A stretch of DNA of 64,000 bases from Chitinivorax tropicus (GCF_014202905.1 NZ_JACHHY010000018.1:1-64000), one strand, 5' to 3'; positions 26,651 through 37,923 are shown, numbered from the stretch's first letter. The notes: generated by a model not told the origin, from the letters alone. Program-made: numbers and translations.

Positions 26651-27681
26651 TCCTCATTTTTATGTTTCAGCTGACGCTCCAGCGCCTTGATACGGGTCGC
26701 CAGAGTATCCAGATGGCGGATATGGGCCGCATTCTTCAACCACTCGTCACGGGCTGCAATAGGGTAGCTACCCGCATAGGCACCGGGCTTGGTGATGGAT
26801 TTGCTGACCAATGCCCCACCCGCAATATGTGTCTTGTCGCAGACCTCGATATGACCGACGAACATGGCCGCGCCACCCACCGTGCAATAGGCCCCGATGC
26901 GGGTCGATCCGGCGATCCCCACACAAGCGGCAATAGCAGTATGTTTGCCGATCACGCAGTTGTGGGCGATCTGGATCTGGTTGTCGAGCTTGGCCCCCTC
27001 CTCGATGACGGTATCCGCCATCGCACCACGGTCGATCGTGGTGTTGGCGCCAATCTCGACATCATCACCAATCACGACACGCCCGATCTGGGGAATCTTG
27101 AACCAATCCTGCCCTGTCCAGGCCAACCCGAAACCATCCGCACCGATGACCGCTCCGCTATGAATGCCGCAACGTTGCCCGATCACACACCCATGATAGA
27201 TGGTCACATTGGCGTAAATACGGCTTTCAGCGCCAATGGCAACGCCATCGCCAATCACCGCACCAGCCATGATCTCCACCTCATCCCCCAATACCACATC
27301 ATCGCCGATCACGGCATTGGGCCCAATCGCCACATTGGCTCCCAGCCTGGCACTGGTCGACACGGATGCGCTGGGGTGGATGCCAGCAGGCAGGCGCTTG
27401 GGCGGGTTCAGGCGTGACGACACCTGCGCAAAGTAGAGGTAAGGGTCTTTCGCCACGATACGAGGCTTGTCGGTCGCATCGGCAGCAGAGATCGGTACGA
27501 TCACCGCAGCGGCTTGCGTCTCAGCCAATTGTTGTCGGTACTTGGGGCTGGCCATGAAGGCCAGCGAGGTAGGGTCGGCCTGATCCAGGGGAGCAACCTG
27601 GGAGATGACGATATCGTCACCGACCAGCTCGCCACCGAACAGGGCAACCAATTCACTCAGGCGGAAGGATTGAGTAGGCAT
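26647..27681 (-). CDS. lpxD: UDP-3-O-acylglucosamine N-acyltransferase
   Basis: Third lipid A enzyme: N-acylation of UDP-3-O-acyl-glucosamine. 344 residues with an N-terminal uridine-binding LpxD domain (about 1-100), a hexapeptide-repeat beta-helix (100-300), catalytic His240 in QIAHNC and a C-terminal coiled helix. It lies downstream of skp across a 119-base gap that contains a strong hairpin. Confidence 0.97.
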   Translation of the reverse strand: MPTQSFRLSELVALFGGELVGDDIVISQVAPLDQADPTSLAFMASPKYRQQLAETQAAAVIVPISAADATDKPRIVAKDPYLYFAQVSSRLNPPKRLPAGIHPSASVSTSARLGANVAIGPNAVIGDDVVLGDEVEIMAGAVIGDGVAIGAESRIYANVTIYHGCVIGQRCGIHSGAVIGADGFGLAWTGQDWFKIPQIGRVVIGDDVEIGANTTIDRGAMADTVIEEGAKLDNQIQIAHNCVIGKHTAIAACVGIAGSTRIGAYCTVGGAAMFVGHIEVCDKTHIAGGALVSKSITKPGAYAGSYPIAARDEWLKNAAHIRHLDTLATRIKALERQLKHKNEE

Positions 27682-27701
27682 GTTCGATACTCTGAGATGT
27701 C

Positions 27702-27724
27702 AAACGCCGGTAGAACCGGCGTTT
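27702..27724. terminator. Strong hairpin between skp and lpxD
   Basis: Perfect 10-base-pair stem AAACGCCGGT/ACCGGCGTTT (27702-27711 with 27715-27724) with a three-base loop. On the minus strand it is followed by GACATC rather than a T run, so it is not a classical terminator. It could lower downstream expression or protect the 3' end of the skp message. Confidence 0.5.
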
Positions 27725-27800
27725 GAAAAGCTGAAGGATGCCGATGGAAACCGTCAGGGAAAACCAGCCTGGTGCCATCAGCAGAAGGACACACGCCGAC

Positions 27801-28301
27801 TTACTTGTCGCTCAGCGCCTTCAACACCTTATCGGTGATATCGATCCGTGGGCTCATGTACACCGCTTCCTGCAGGATCAGATCGAATTTCTCACTCTCC
27901 GCCAGTTGCTGGATCACGCGATTCGCCCGCTCTTGAATCGCCGCCATCTCCTGGCTGGAGCGCATGTTCTGATCTTCGCGGAATTCACGCTGCTTACGCT
28001 GCAGGTCACGATTCAGGTTTTCCAGATCACGCTCTTTATTACGGCGATCCGATTCCTTCATCGTCAGCCCATCTTTTTCCAGCGCAACCTGCATATCACG
28101 CGCTTTCTTGTTCAAATCCTGCAGCTCTTGCAGCCTGGGTTGGAATTCCTTTTCAAGCTGCTTCTGAGCACGCTGAGCTGGCGCTGCTTCGCGGAAAATC
28201 CGTTCGGTGTTCACAAAACCGATTTTGGTATCAGCCGCGGCCACACCCGCCAGCATCAACGCCACCGCACCGGCCAACACAACACGTTTCTTCAATTTCA
28301 T
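27801..28301 (-). CDS. skp: Periplasmic chaperone Skp/OmpH
   Basis: Trimeric holdase that carries outer-membrane proteins to the Bam complex. 166 residues: signal peptide (1-23, ending GVAAA), a beta core at IGFVNTERIF, long charged coiled-coil tentacles (about 45-125) and a C-terminal beta part. It lies 20 bases after bamA and before lpxD, the conserved order. Confidence 0.95.
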   Translation of the reverse strand: MKLKKRVVLAGAVALMLAGVAAADTKIGFVNTERIFREAAPAQRAQKQLEKEFQPRLQELQDLNKKARDMQVALEKDGLTMKESDRRNKERDLENLNRDLQRKQREFREDQNMRSSQEMAAIQERANRVIQQLAESEKFDLILQEAVYMSPRIDITDKVLKALSDK

Positions 28302-28321
28302 TCTCCCTGCAATTCGATAGA

Positions 28322-30628
28322 TCAGAATAGTGTACCAAGCTGAATCTGGAAGCGCTCAACCTTATCATTATCCTTGGGATTGAAGGGTTTCGCCATACTC
28401 AGTTTCAACGGACCGACTGGTGATACCCAGGCCAAGCCTACCCCAGCAGAATAACGCAGGTCGCCCAATGACATCTTTTGACCTGCTGTCCATACCGAGC
28501 CTGCATCGGCAAACAGGCTGAGGCGGGCTGATTTGTCACCCTTCATGCCTGGAATCGGGAACAACAGCTCAGCATTCGCCAACGCCTTGCGGTTTCCCCC
28601 TTCTGGGTCACCAGTACAACCCGTTGCCTGGCTCTCGCCAGCCAGACAGATTTTCGTACCCAGCGTACCGTTTGCATAGCCCCGCACCGAGCCAATCCCC
28701 CCGGCATACAGATTTTTGAAGAATGGCAATGGCTTACCACCATAGCCATTCGCATAACCCAATTCTGTATTCAACATGAAGGTAAAGGTCTTGCTGATTG
28801 GGTAGAACCATTGGTTCTGAGCATTCAGCGTGTAATACTTCAAATCGCCGCCAGGCATGGCATACAGCCCATCGATACGGCGCAATGAGCCACGTGTCGG
28901 GTACAGCGCACTGTCGCGTCCGTCCCGCACCCAACCCACTGTCGCAGGCAGTGTGACGTATCGGCTGCCAAATTGATTGACGAAGTCGATGTACCGCTGC
29001 GAAGCACCGCTCAACAAGGTCAATTCACTGCGATCCACGCCCACGCTGAAATTCAGCGCATCATACTCTGTCAACGGCAGACCAAAACGCATGCTGCCGC
29101 CCATGCCGGCTGTATTGTATTGGCCAAGCGACAGTTGATTCGGGTCGGTCTTGCGATAATACAGGTCAAAACCACGGCTCACGCCATCTGGGGTGTAGTA
29201 GGGATCGGCATAGGACAGTGAATACAGTTTGCTGGCCTTGTTGGTATTGAAGCCCAACGCCAGGTATTTGCCACTGCCAAATATGTTGGATTGCGAGATC
29301 GAAGCCTGGAATGTGACACCCGACCCCTTGGCAAAGCCCACGCCCGCCATGACGTTCCCGGTCGGCTTCTCTTTCACCGTCACATTCACGTCCACTTGGT
29401 CTGGACTATCAGCCACCTGCGGCGTTTCGATATTGGCGTCTTCGAAATAACCCAGTAGGTCAATCCGCTCCTTGGAACGGCGGATCTTCGCGCCGTTATA
29501 CCAAGCCCCTTCGATCTGCCGCATCTCACGCCTCACCACCTCATCGCGGGTCTTGGTGTTGCCGGTGATATTGATATTGCGGACATAGACTCGGCGCCCC
29601 GGATCCACAAAGAAGGTGAACGCGACTGTCTGCTTTTCACGATCCAACTCGGGCACCGCATTCACATTGGCGAATGCATAGCCATCATTACCAAGCCGTT
29701 CGCTGATGGCCGTCGTGCTTTCATTGACCAACTCACGCGAGAAGACATCACCAGACTTGACGCGAATCAGCTTACGGATATCCTCCTCTGCCACCAGCAA
29801 TTCCCCACCAACCCGGATATCACTGACCGTATATTTACGGCCCTCAGTGAGGTTGATGGTCAAATAGATCTTCTTCTTGTCCGGGCTGATGGAAACCACC
29901 GTCGAATCGACATTGAATTCCAGATAACCACGGTTTAGATAGAAGCTACGTAGGTTTTCCAGGTCGCCAGATAATTTCTGCTTGGAATACTGATTGTCTT
30001 TGGTGAACCAGGACAGCCATCCCCCAGTGGATTGTGAGAACAAGTCCAGCAGCTCGCCCTCTTTGAACGCCTGATTGCCAACGATATTGATCTGGCTGAT
30101 GGTTGCCACCACCCCTTCAGAAATATCGAAATTGATAGCGACCCGGTTGCGCTCCAGCGGGGTCACCGTGGGCTTGATCTCAACCGAATACTTACCCCGG
30201 CCAAAATACTGGCGTTTCAATTCCTGAATGGCTTGATCAAGCAAGGAACGATCAAAGATGCGGGACTCAGCCAAGCCGTTGTCTTTCAACGCCTTCTTGA
30301 GCTGATCCTTGTCAAAATCCTTCGCACCTTCGATATTGATCTGGAAAATGGTCGGTCGCTCATCGACATCGACAATCAGGACGCCGTTATCCGCTTCCAA
30401 CCGGACATCCTGAAAAAAGCCGGTGGCATATAAGGCTTTGATCGACGTAGCAGCTTTTTCATCGTCCAGCTTGTCACCCACCTTGACTGGCAGATAGTTG
30501 AACACCGTACCCGGCTCGGTACGTTGCACTCCCTCCACCCGAATTTCTTTGATGACAAACGGCTCTATGGCGTGGGCACTGCCCGCGAAAAGCGCGGCAA
30601 CAGCCAGCGCAACGGTCTTTATTCTCAT
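28322..30628 (-). CDS. bamA: Outer-membrane protein assembly factor BamA
   Basis: Essential core of the beta-barrel assembly machine in the outer membrane. 768 residues: signal peptide (1-20), five POTRA domains (about 21-420) and a C-terminal 16-strand Omp85 barrel (about 430-768). The barrel includes the VRGYANGTLG motif (VRGF/Y-G signature of Omp85 proteins), and the protein ends in Phe, as outer-membrane barrels do. It follows rseP by 4 bases. Confidence 0.97.
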   Translation of the reverse strand: MRIKTVALAVAALFAGSAHAIEPFVIKEIRVEGVQRTEPGTVFNYLPVKVGDKLDDEKAATSIKALYATGFFQDVRLEADNGVLIVDVDERPTIFQINIEGAKDFDKDQLKKALKDNGLAESRIFDRSLLDQAIQELKRQYFGRGKYSVEIKPTVTPLERNRVAINFDISEGVVATISQINIVGNQAFKEGELLDLFSQSTGGWLSWFTKDNQYSKQKLSGDLENLRSFYLNRGYLEFNVDSTVVSISPDKKKIYLTINLTEGRKYTVSDIRVGGELLVAEEDIRKLIRVKSGDVFSRELVNESTTAISERLGNDGYAFANVNAVPELDREKQTVAFTFFVDPGRRVYVRNINITGNTKTRDEVVRREMRQIEGAWYNGAKIRRSKERIDLLGYFEDANIETPQVADSPDQVDVNVTVKEKPTGNVMAGVGFAKGSGVTFQASISQSNIFGSGKYLALGFNTNKASKLYSLSYADPYYTPDGVSRGFDLYYRKTDPNQLSLGQYNTAGMGGSMRFGLPLTEYDALNFSVGVDRSELTLLSGASQRYIDFVNQFGSRYVTLPATVGWVRDGRDSALYPTRGSLRRIDGLYAMPGGDLKYYTLNAQNQWFYPISKTFTFMLNTELGYANGYGGKPLPFFKNLYAGGIGSVRGYANGTLGTKICLAGESQATGCTGDPEGGNRKALANAELLFPIPGMKGDKSARLSLFADAGSVWTAGQKMSLGDLRYSAGVGLAWVSPVGPLKLSMAKPFNPKDNDKVERFQIQLGTLF

Positions 30629-30632
30629 TAGA

Positions 30633-31991
30633 TTAGCCCGCGAACAAGCGGTTGATGTCGTTATAAAAAGCGAGAAGCATCATGCTGAGCAATAGCGCCA
30701 AGCCAACCCGCTGGCCAGTTTCGACCACGCGGTCCGAGACCTGGCGGCCCCTGATAAGCTCGGCGGTATAATACATCAAATGCCCGCCGTCCAATAAGGG
30801 AATTGGCAGGAGATTCAGCACGCCCAAACTGATACTGACCCACGCCAGAAACTCAATGAAAGTACTCACGCCCAATTTGGCAGCCTGCCCTGCATAATCC
30901 GCAATGGTGACCGGCCCGCTCAGATTCTTGACCGAGAGGTCCCCAGTCAGCATTTTCCAGAACATGCGCAGGCTCATGATCACATTCTGCCCTGTCTTGC
31001 CTGCAGCACGGGCCAATGCCTCCACCGGGCCATAGCTGACTTCAACAGAAAGTGCCTTCATTGCCAAGCGGTCAGGCTCGGGAGCAACGCCAATCTTGCC
31101 GACCACACGCCCGTTTTCCCTCGAAACATCCGGCAGGATAGTGGCCTCACGCACCTCGCCCTTTCGGACATAGGAAATCTGTAGCGGTTCCGCAGGGCTC
31201 TGGCGAATTTTATCAACCAGCTGGCTCCAACTCGTCACCGACTGCCCAGCAAGCCGCACGATTCGATCCCCAACCTGCAGGCCCGCTTTGGCAGCCGCTC
31301 CCGTGGACAAGACATTGGCTAGGATGGTGGTTTGCCTGATCAACGTCAAACCTGTTGTGTGCATGACATCCTTATCCAGATCCGCTTTATCGAGCCCCGA
31401 GAAATCCAGCACCCGGAGCATCCGTCCATGCTGAGCCGTGCGCACCTCGAAAGTGGCCTCCTCACGATCCACAGCGATGTTCATCACCGCCAAGCGGACA
31501 TCCTGCCAGGTTTCAACTGCTTTTCCATTGATGGTGACGATTTCCTCACCTGATTTGAAGCCTGCGCTGGCAGCTGGTGAGCTGGGCGCAATATCGCCAA
31601 GTATGGGTTTCATTTCAGGCACGCCTGTCATCAGCAATACCCAAAAGAGCACGATGGCCAGCAATAGATTGGCTACAGGCCCCGCCACCACTACCAATAT
31701 CCGCTTCCAGACCGGCTGCCTGTTGAATGCCCTTGGCAGATCGACGGCGTCAACGGGACCTTCTGTTTCGTCCAGCATCTTGACATAGCCGCCCAGCGGA
31801 ATGGCCGAAATCGCCCATTCTGTCTGATCCACTCCACGTCGGGTGATCCAGACTGGTTTGCCAAATCCAATGGAAAATCGAAGCACCTTGATGCCACAGC
31901 GACGGGCCACCCAATAATGACCCAATTCATGAAATGTGATCAGAATGCCCAGCACGACGATGAATGCCAGCAGTGTGTGCAAGATTTGCAT
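30633..31991 (-). CDS. rseP: Site-2 intramembrane metalloprotease RseP
   Basis: Zinc protease that cleaves anti-sigma factors and signal-peptide remnants within the inner membrane. 452 residues: the zinc motif HELGH at 21-25 in the first membrane helix, two tandem PDZ domains (about 110-280), and a late helix carrying NLLPIPLLDGG with the third zinc ligand Asp. It stands between dxr and bamA in the canonical order, which ties it to envelope stress response. Confidence 0.96.
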   Translation of the reverse strand: MQILHTLLAFIVVLGILITFHELGHYWVARRCGIKVLRFSIGFGKPVWITRRGVDQTEWAISAIPLGGYVKMLDETEGPVDAVDLPRAFNRQPVWKRILVVVAGPVANLLLAIVLFWVLLMTGVPEMKPILGDIAPSSPAASAGFKSGEEIVTINGKAVETWQDVRLAVMNIAVDREEATFEVRTAQHGRMLRVLDFSGLDKADLDKDVMHTTGLTLIRQTTILANVLSTGAAAKAGLQVGDRIVRLAGQSVTSWSQLVDKIRQSPAEPLQISYVRKGEVREATILPDVSRENGRVVGKIGVAPEPDRLAMKALSVEVSYGPVEALARAAGKTGQNVIMSLRMFWKMLTGDLSVKNLSGPVTIADYAGQAAKLGVSTFIEFLAWVSISLGVLNLLPIPLLDGGHLMYYTAELIRGRQVSDRVVETGQRVGLALLLSMMLLAFYNDINRLFAG

Positions 31992-32056
31992 GAGTTGACC
32001 CGTTGTTCAGCAGCGTAAAGGTGATTGGGTCAGATTACGGCAGTTTTGTTCACTGC

Positions 32057-33244
32057 TCAAGCAAACTGACGAACGACTCGTTCAGCAACAAGTCTCGCTT
32101 GCCCATCGATTTCAAGCAGGGCTTCAATGGTATCGACCTCTGGCGCGGCGACTTGGCACAGGGTTGTCTCCACCACTGCCGCGATCCGGTCAAAACGCAA
32201 CGCATGATCTAGAAAGGATGCCACCGCTATCTCATTGGCTGCATTCAAGACCGCAGCAGCCGTGCCGCCTTGCTTCAGCGCATCGAAAGCCAACCGGAGA
32301 CAAGGGAATCGTGAGAAGTCAGGGCGCTCGAACTGTAGGGTTGCAATGGCTGCCAAATCCAGACGAGGCACCCCGGCCTGAATCCGATCAGGGTAGGCCA
32401 GCGCATGAGCAATCGGCGTGCGCATGTCTGGATTGCCCAGTTGCGCGAGTACCGAGCCATCAACATAGGAAACGAGTGAATGGATCACACTCTGCGGGTG
32501 GATGACCACGTCAATACGCTCGGCTGGCGCATTGAATAGCCAATGGGCCTCAATCACCTCAAGCCCTTTATTCATCATGGTCGCAGAATCTACCGAGATC
32601 TTGCGCCCCATGACCCAGTTGGGGTGGGCGCAGGCCTGTTCTGGTGTTACATGGATCAACTCTGCGATAGGTGTGCAGCGAAAAGGCCCGCCAGATGCGG
32701 TCAGGAGGATGCGGTCCACGCCGGATTGATCAAGCTGACCATCGAAATGAGCTGGCATCGCCTGAAAAATGGCATTGTGCTCACTGTCGATCGGCAGCAA
32801 GGTGGCCCCATGTTCATGAACAGCATCCATGAACAGTTGGCCCGCCATGACCAGCGTCTCTTTGTTGGCCAGCAGAATTCGTTTACCCGCACGCGCCGCC
32901 GCCAATGTTGGACGAAGACCAGCCGCACCTACGATCGCCGCCATCACCGAGTCGACCTCAGGTAAGGCTGCCAATGTCTCCTGGGCACTCTCGCCGGCCA
33001 GCACCGTTGTTGAACAACCTGCTTCGCGCAAGCGGCTTTTCAGCACAGCTGCCGATTGCGCATCGACCATTGCGGCAAAACTGGGCTTGAAGGCCAGACA
33101 CTGTTCGACCATGCGATCGACATTTGAATGGGCAGTCAGCGCAAGCACTTCAAAACGGTCGGGATGCCGAGCAACCACATCCAATGTGTTGACGCCGATT
33201 GTTCCCGTAGAGCCCAGCACCGCGAGCCGCTGCATTGTAGACAT
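32057..33244 (-). CDS. dxr: 1-deoxy-D-xylulose 5-phosphate reductoisomerase
   Basis: NADPH-dependent second step of the MEP isoprenoid pathway. 395 residues with the nucleotide-binding [11 protein letters not shown] (11-21), [10 protein letters not shown] and the metal/substrate region SEHNAIFQ. It supplies the isoprenoid units that the next gene product but one (UppS) needs. ATG at 33244; an ATG three codons on is also possible. Confidence 0.96.
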   Translation of the reverse strand: MSTMQRLAVLGSTGTIGVNTLDVVARHPDRFEVLALTAHSNVDRMVEQCLAFKPSFAAMVDAQSAAVLKSRLREAGCSTTVLAGESAQETLAALPEVDSVMAAIVGAAGLRPTLAAARAGKRILLANKETLVMAGQLFMDAVHEHGATLLPIDSEHNAIFQAMPAHFDGQLDQSGVDRILLTASGGPFRCTPIAELIHVTPEQACAHPNWVMGRKISVDSATMMNKGLEVIEAHWLFNAPAERIDVVIHPQSVIHSLVSYVDGSVLAQLGNPDMRTPIAHALAYPDRIQAGVPRLDLAAIATLQFERPDFSRFPCLRLAFDALKQGGTAAAVLNAANEIAVASFLDHALRFDRIAAVVETTLCQVAAPEVDTIEALLEIDGQARLVAERVVRQFA

Positions 33245-33256
33245 ATGCCCCCCGAC

Positions 33257-34069
33257 TTAGCGCAATAAGGGCAATAAAACAAATATCGCGCTACTGACTG
33301 GCAATACCGCCAGTTGACTATCAATTCGATCCAGAATGCCGCCGTGCCCAGGCAATAATTGGCTGCTATCCTTCACGCCTGCCTGCCGCTTGAACAAGGA
33401 CTCCAGCAAATCCCCCATGATGGAGAGCGCAGTCAGCAACCAGATGGCAGGAATCATGGCATAACCACCCAGCTGAGAACCCAAGGGCGACTGCACCAAC
33501 AGCACGCCATAGATCGTGACCCCGACAAATGCACCGACGACCCCCTCCCAGCTTTTGCCAGGGCTGATGGTAGGCGCCAATTTGTGTTTGCCAAAGGCCT
33601 TACCCGAGAAATAGGCCGCTGTATCCGCAACCCATGCAATCATCAATACCGCCAGCAATAACCAGGGGCCATTCTGTTGCTCATGCCATTGCACCATGGC
33701 CAACCAACTGCTCAGCAACAGCAGCCAACCAACCGTCGGTGCAGATTTGAGCTTGGCAAGCGGCCATTTCCAATGCAGCCAGCCGGGCACCAATATGCAC
33801 CAGAACAACAGAATCGGCAGTGCGATCGCCAAATGGATGCGGGTCAACCCGCCCCAGAAGAGCATGACACCACCACCCAGCAGTACAGTAACTGCCGCAT
33901 ACAACCAAGTCTTTGGTGCGTGCCAACCGCATAGGCGCGCCCACTCCCACGCCCCCAGTGTGCAGATGAACAGAGCAAATGAACCCCAAGCCATGCCAGA
34001 CAAACCAAACAATGCGGCCAGCACGATGGGCAGTAAAACCAATGCGGTCAGTACACGTGTTTTAAGCAT
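33257..34069 (-). CDS. cdsA: Phosphatidate cytidylyltransferase
   Basis: Integral membrane enzyme making CDP-diacylglycerol from CTP and phosphatidic acid. 270 residues with about eight membrane helices. The family signature near the C-terminus is complete: [10 protein letters not shown] followed by [13 protein letters not shown]. It overlaps the uppS stop by 8 bases. Confidence 0.95.
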   Translation of the reverse strand: MLKTRVLTALVLLPIVLAALFGLSGMAWGSFALFICTLGAWEWARLCGWHAPKTWLYAAVTVLLGGGVMLFWGGLTRIHLAIALPILLFWCILVPGWLHWKWPLAKLKSAPTVGWLLLLSSWLAMVQWHEQQNGPWLLLAVLMIAWVADTAAYFSGKAFGKHKLAPTISPGKSWEGVVGAFVGVTIYGVLLVQSPLGSQLGGYAMIPAIWLLTALSIMGDLLESLFKRQAGVKDSSQLLPGHGGILDRIDSQLAVLPVSSAIFVLLPLLR

Positions 34070-34811
34070 TGGAAAGCTGTTCGCTGGTTCGACCGAACCG
34101 GCGTTCTCGGGATTGGTAGGAGGAAATGGCTTGTTTCAAGACATCCAGATTGAAATCTGGCCAGAGCACATCCGTGAAGTACAGCTCGGAATAGGCAAGC
34201 TGCCAAAGCAGGAAATTGCTGATCCGCTGCTCACCACCGGTGCGGATGAACAAGTCCGGCTCCGGCGCATATGACATGGCCAGATAAGGCGACAACGCCT
34301 CCTCGGTCACCTCACATTGACCGCCGCGTGTGGCAAGCAGGGCATTCGTAGCCTGTAGAATGTCCCACCGACCACCATAATCTGCCGCAATGGTCAGCGT
34401 GAGCCCCGTGTTATGCGCTGTTTTGTCCTGAGAAGCCTGGATCATCTCGGCAAGCTGCGGCTCAAATCGATCCAGCCGCCCAATGATTTTCAAACGGATG
34501 TTATTGTCAGACATCCGCTCTACCTCACGCTCCATGGCCTTGATGAACAGTTGCATCAAAAACGAGACTTCATCTGCTGGCCGACGCCAGTTCTCGCTAG
34601 AGAAAGCAAACAAGGTCAGGTAGTCGACCTTCAGCTCGATACAGGCCCGAACCATTTCGCGAACGGTTTCGAGCCCTTTCTTGTGGCCGGCCACACGCGG
34701 CAGAAAGCGCTTCTTCGCCCAGCGCCCATTGCCATCCATGATCATGGCAATGTGGCGCGGAACTTGTACAGCCTCGGGAATGGCCGCTGTTGAGCTGATA
34801 AAACTAGGCAC
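34062..34811 (-). CDS. uppS: Undecaprenyl diphosphate synthase
   Basis: Cis-prenyltransferase that makes the C55 lipid carrier for peptidoglycan, O-antigen and exopolysaccharide. 249 residues, with the catalytic Asp26 in [11 protein letters not shown] and the C-terminal [15 protein letters not shown] motif. The start is GTG with only a weak ribosome-binding site, 5 bases after the frr stop, so translation is probably coupled to frr. Confidence 0.96.
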   Translation of the reverse strand: MPSFISSTAAIPEAVQVPRHIAMIMDGNGRWAKKRFLPRVAGHKKGLETVREMVRACIELKVDYLTLFAFSSENWRRPADEVSFLMQLFIKAMEREVERMSDNNIRLKIIGRLDRFEPQLAEMIQASQDKTAHNTGLTLTIAADYGGRWDILQATNALLATRGGQCEVTEEALSPYLAMSYAPEPDLFIRTGGEQRISNFLLWQLAYSELYFTDVLWPDFNLDVLKQAISSYQSRERRFGRTSEQLSNA

Positions 34812-34816
34812 GTCGC

Positions 34817-35374
34817 TTACACCGCCATCAGGTCAGCTTCTTTGGCCGCCAATAGCTTATCAACTTCTACGATGTACTTATCCGTCAACTTCTGCACATC
34901 ATCCTGGGCCCGACGCTCGTCATCTTCGGAAATGGCTTTGTCCTTGAGTGCACGCTTCAGTTGATCATTGGCATCGCGACGTACATTGCGGACGGCAACC
35001 CGGGCATCTTCTGCTTCGGAACGCACCACCTTGATCAGATCCTTACGACGCTCTTCGGTCAGCGCCGGCATCGGTACACGGACGACATCACCCATAGAGG
35101 AAGGATTCAAACCCAAGTCGGAATCGCGGATGGCTTTTTCGATTTGCGACACCAACTTCTTCTCAAAAGGAGTAACGCCGATAGTGCGCGCATCCAGCAA
35201 TGACATATTGGCCAGCTGATTGATCGGCGTGGGGGCGCCATAGTAGTCGATGGTGATGTGATCCAACAGACCGGTATGCGCGCGGCCCGTACGTACTTTC
35301 CCGAGGTTGGTCTTCAACGCCTCGATCGACTTCTGCATTTTCTGTTCAGCATTTTTCTTGACATCGGCAATCAT
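34817..35374 (-). CDS. frr: Ribosome recycling factor
   Basis: Splits post-termination ribosomes together with EF-G. 185 residues, the usual length. The tRNA-shaped two-domain pattern is clear: N- and C-terminal coiled-coil helices ([13 protein letters not shown] in helix 1) and a central beta domain with GVTPFEK. It lies between pyrH and uppS in the standard order. Confidence 0.97.
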   Translation of the reverse strand: MIADVKKNAEQKMQKSIEALKTNLGKVRTGRAHTGLLDHITIDYYGAPTPINQLANMSLLDARTIGVTPFEKKLVSQIEKAIRDSDLGLNPSSMGDVVRVPMPALTEERRKDLIKVVRSEAEDARVAVRNVRRDANDQLKRALKDKAISEDDERRAQDDVQKLTDKYIVEVDKLLAAKEADLMAV

Positions 35375-35410
35375 GCCTATCTCCTTGTTCTATCGTTATC
35401 GGAATGGGGC

Positions 35411-36130
35411 TCAGCAATGAACCAAGGTACCTTCGTCATCACCCAGGACAACTCGCTTCAGGCCACCCGTCTTGAAAATGCTGAACACATTGATCGATAA
35501 CTTCTGATCACGGCACAGCGTCAGCGCTGTTGCATCCATGACCTTCAAATTCTTGTGGATCGCCTCATCAAAGGTGATCTTCTGATAACGCACCGCATCT
35601 GGGTTCTTTTTCGGATCATCCGTGTACACACCATCGACCTTGGTGGCTTTCAACACGATATCCACATTCATTTCCATGCCACGCAATGCAGCTGCAGTAT
35701 CAGTGGTGAAGAATGGATTGCCCGTACCTGCGGCGAAAATGACAACCTTGCCTTCTTCCAGGTAACGCATTGCCTTACCACGGATATAGGGCTCAGCGAC
35801 CTGTTCGATGGTCAAAGCTGACTGAACACGGCTCACCACGTTGATGTGGCGGAATGCATCCTGCAATGCCAGCGCATTCATCACTGTTGCCAACATCCCC
35901 ATGTAGTCAGCCGTGGCGCGATCCATCCCGGCCGCGCCCGGCGCAACACCACGGAAGATATTGCCCCCACCGATCACAACCGCGACTTGGACTCCAAGAT
36001 CTACCACTTCCTTGACTTCCGAAACAATGCGCTCAATCGTTGCCCGATTGATGCCGTAGCTGTCGTCGCCCATCAAGGCTTCACCGGACAGTTTCAACAG
36101 GATGCGTTTAAAGACGGGGGCTTTTTCCAT
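35411..36130 (-). CDS. pyrH: UMP kinase
   Basis: Bacterial hexameric UMP kinase of the amino-acid-kinase fold. 239 residues: N-terminal [11 protein letters not shown] phosphate-binding region, GGGNIFRG, and the [16 protein letters not shown] nucleotide loop. It starts 3 bases after the tsf stop. Confidence 0.97.
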   Translation of the reverse strand: MEKAPVFKRILLKLSGEALMGDDSYGINRATIERIVSEVKEVVDLGVQVAVVIGGGNIFRGVAPGAAGMDRATADYMGMLATVMNALALQDAFRHINVVSRVQSALTIEQVAEPYIRGKAMRYLEEGKVVIFAAGTGNPFFTTDTAAALRGMEMNVDIVLKATKVDGVYTDDPKKNPDAVRYQKITFDEAIHKNLKVMDATALTLCRDQKLSINVFSIFKTGGLKRVVLGDDEGTLVHC

Positions 36131-36133
36131 GTT

Positions 36134-37012
36134 TTATACCTTTGCAGCAGCTGCAACTTCAGCAGCGAAATCAACCACTTTCTTCTCAATGCCTTCGCCA
36201 ACGACGAACATTTGGAAGCGTTTGACCGATGCCTTCTTCTCGGCCAGCAATTTCTCTACTGTCTGATCAGGATTCTTCACGAAAGGCTGGCCCAACAGGG
36301 TGATTTCTGCCAGATACTTGGTGATACGGCCTTCGACCATTTTCGCAACGATATCTGCAGGCTTGCCAGATTCAGCAGCTTGAGCGGTGTAAATTGCGCG
36401 CTCTTTGTCGAGCAGGTCAGCAGCAACTTGCTCTTTGGAAACGCAAACGGGTTTGCTCGCTGCAATATGCATCGCCACATCTTTACCAAGCTGCTCGTCG
36501 CCACCAGCGAACTCAACCATGACGCCGATCTTGGAGCCATGAAGGTAGACAGCAAGCGAATCAGCCGTCTGGAAACGGACAAAACGGCGAACCGTGATGT
36601 TCTCACCCACTTTGGAGATCAGCGCCTTGCGAGCCTCTTCCACAGTCTCTCCGGAAGCCAGCTTCACATTGGCCAATGCTTCAACGTCAGCCACATCACC
36701 TTCGGCAATTGCCTGTGCAACCGCTTTGGTCAAGCCAACGAAACCTTCATCCTTAGCAACGAAATCTGTCTCGCAGTTGACTTCAACCAGCGCCCCGACT
36801 TTACCGTCAGCACTGACGAACTGGGCGATGGCACCTTCAGCAGCAGTACGACCTGCCACCTTACCAGCCTTGGCACCACTCTTGATACGCAGAATTTCTT
36901 CTGCTTTCTTGATGTCGCCTTCCGCTTCAACCAGTGCTTTTTTGCACTCCATCATGCCGAGGCCAGTTGCCTCGCGCAGCTCGGCCACCATCTTTGCGGT
37001 AATTTCAGCCAT
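36134..37012 (-). CDS. tsf: Elongation factor Ts
   Basis: Guanine-nucleotide exchange factor for EF-Tu. 292 residues from the ATG at 37012, which has AGGAG 8 bases upstream; a reading three codons longer is less likely. It has the N-terminal UBA-like [17 protein letters not shown] and the core ETDFVA motif. It is separated from rpsB by a terminator and a second hairpin, so its level is probably set by read-through from rpsB. Confidence 0.97.
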   Translation of the reverse strand: MAEITAKMVAELREATGLGMMECKKALVEAEGDIKKAEEILRIKSGAKAGKVAGRTAAEGAIAQFVSADGKVGALVEVNCETDFVAKDEGFVGLTKAVAQAIAEGDVADVEALANVKLASGETVEEARKALISKVGENITVRRFVRFQTADSLAVYLHGSKIGVMVEFAGGDEQLGKDVAMHIAASKPVCVSKEQVAADLLDKERAIYTAQAAESGKPADIVAKMVEGRITKYLAEITLLGQPFVKNPDQTVEKLLAEKKASVKRFQMFVVGEGIEKKVVDFAAEVAAAAKV

Positions 37013-37038
37013 TTTGATCACTCCTGAGGATTTTGACC

Positions 37039-37061
37039 GCCCGTTCGCACGAGGAACGGGC
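37039..37061 (-). other. Second hairpin in the rpsB-tsf gap
   Basis: Eight-base-pair stem GCCCGTTC/GAACGGGC (37039-37046 with 37054-37061), seven-base loop, between the rpsB terminator and the tsf ribosome-binding site. It may protect the 5' end of the tsf portion after processing. Confidence 0.5.
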
Positions 37062-37074
37062 CAGTTGATGCTAT

Positions 37075-37099
37075 AAAAAAGGGGCTGTCGCCCCTTTTT
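37075..37099 (-). terminator. Intergenic terminator between rpsB and tsf
   Basis: On the minus strand a GGGGC/GCCCC stem with a GACA loop (37081-37085 with 37090-37094), flanked by an A run and followed by six T, starts directly after the rpsB stop. The T tract and A tract can extend the stem. A partial terminator at this place would give more S2 than EF-Ts, as described for E. coli. Confidence 0.85.
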
Positions 37100-37849
37100 T
37101 TATTCGGCAGCTTGTTCGGCCGATTTTACTTCTACAAACTCATCGCTGGGGGCGACTTCTTTTGCAACATTGCTGCGACCTTCCAGAATCGCATCAGCAA
37201 CGCCACGAGCGTACAGACGGATTGCACGGCTGGAGTCATCGTTGCCAGGGATGATGTAATCAACGCCTTCAGGGCTGTTGTTGGTATCAACCACGGCGAT
37301 GACAGGGATGCCCAGTTTCTTGGCCTCGGTGATGGCACCTTTCTGGTAGCCAACATCGATCACAAACAGTGCATCAGGCAGACCATTCATACCCTTGATG
37401 CCGCCCAAGCTACGCTCCAGCTTGTCTGCTTCGCGCTGCATATCCAGCAGCTCTTTCTTGGTGAACTTGTCGTTGGTTGCAGGATCAGCCAACATTGCTT
37501 GCATTTCATGCAGACGCTTTACGGATTGCTTGACTGTCTTGAAGTTGGTCAGCATGCCGCCCAACCAGCGCTGATCAACATAAGGTGCATTTGCGCGGGA
37601 AGCTTCTTCTTTCACGATGTCGCGAGCTTGGCGCTTTGTACCAACAAACAGGATGCTACCCTTGTTGGCAGAGAGCTTGCGAATGAAGCTCATTGCCTGC
37701 TCATACATGGGCAGGGTTTTTTCCAGGTTGATGATGTGAATCTTGTTACGATGACCGAAAATGAACGGTGCCATTTTCGGATTCCAGTAACGGGTTTGGT
37801 GGCCAAAGTGAACACCAGCCTCCAACATTTGACGCATACTAACAGACAT
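37100..37849 (-). CDS. rpsB: Ribosomal protein S2
   Basis: Small-subunit protein S2. 249 residues from the ATG at 37849 (GGAG 7 bases upstream); four more codons upstream are in frame but unlikely. Typical stretches: [19 protein letters not shown], a central coiled-coil pair and [16 protein letters not shown]. It is preceded by a structured leader matching the autogenously controlled rpsB leader and followed by a terminator before tsf. Confidence 0.98.
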   Translation of the reverse strand: MSVSMRQMLEAGVHFGHQTRYWNPKMAPFIFGHRNKIHIINLEKTLPMYEQAMSFIRKLSANKGSILFVGTKRQARDIVKEEASRANAPYVDQRWLGGMLTNFKTVKQSVKRLHEMQAMLADPATNDKFTKKELLDMQREADKLERSLGGIKGMNGLPDALFVIDVGYQKGAITEAKKLGIPVIAVVDTNNSPEGVDYIIPGNDDSSRAIRLYARGVADAILEGRSNVAKEVAPSDEFVEVKSAEQAAE

Positions 37850-37863
37850 GGATGACTCCAATA

Positions 37864-37923
37864 TTAAGGGTTATTACCGCCACCCGCCTTGAAGCTTGCA
37901 CCGACATCGGTGCACACCCTTAA
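37864..37923 (-). promoter_or_regulatory. Structured rpsB leader, probable S2 autoregulation site
   Basis: On the minus strand an outer 8-base-pair stem (TTAAGGGT at 37864-37871 pairing with 37916-37923) encloses an inner 8-base-pair hairpin TGCACCGA/TCGGTGCA (37897-37914) and a GC-rich strand. The ribosome-binding site follows directly. The position and the two-stem form match the known rpsB leader, where S2 represses its own synthesis. The structure is seen; the function is inferred. Confidence 0.7.

Noticed and set aside
35846-37027. 393-residue plus-strand ORF
   Set aside because: Antisense shadow of pyrH and tsf, both of which are certain.
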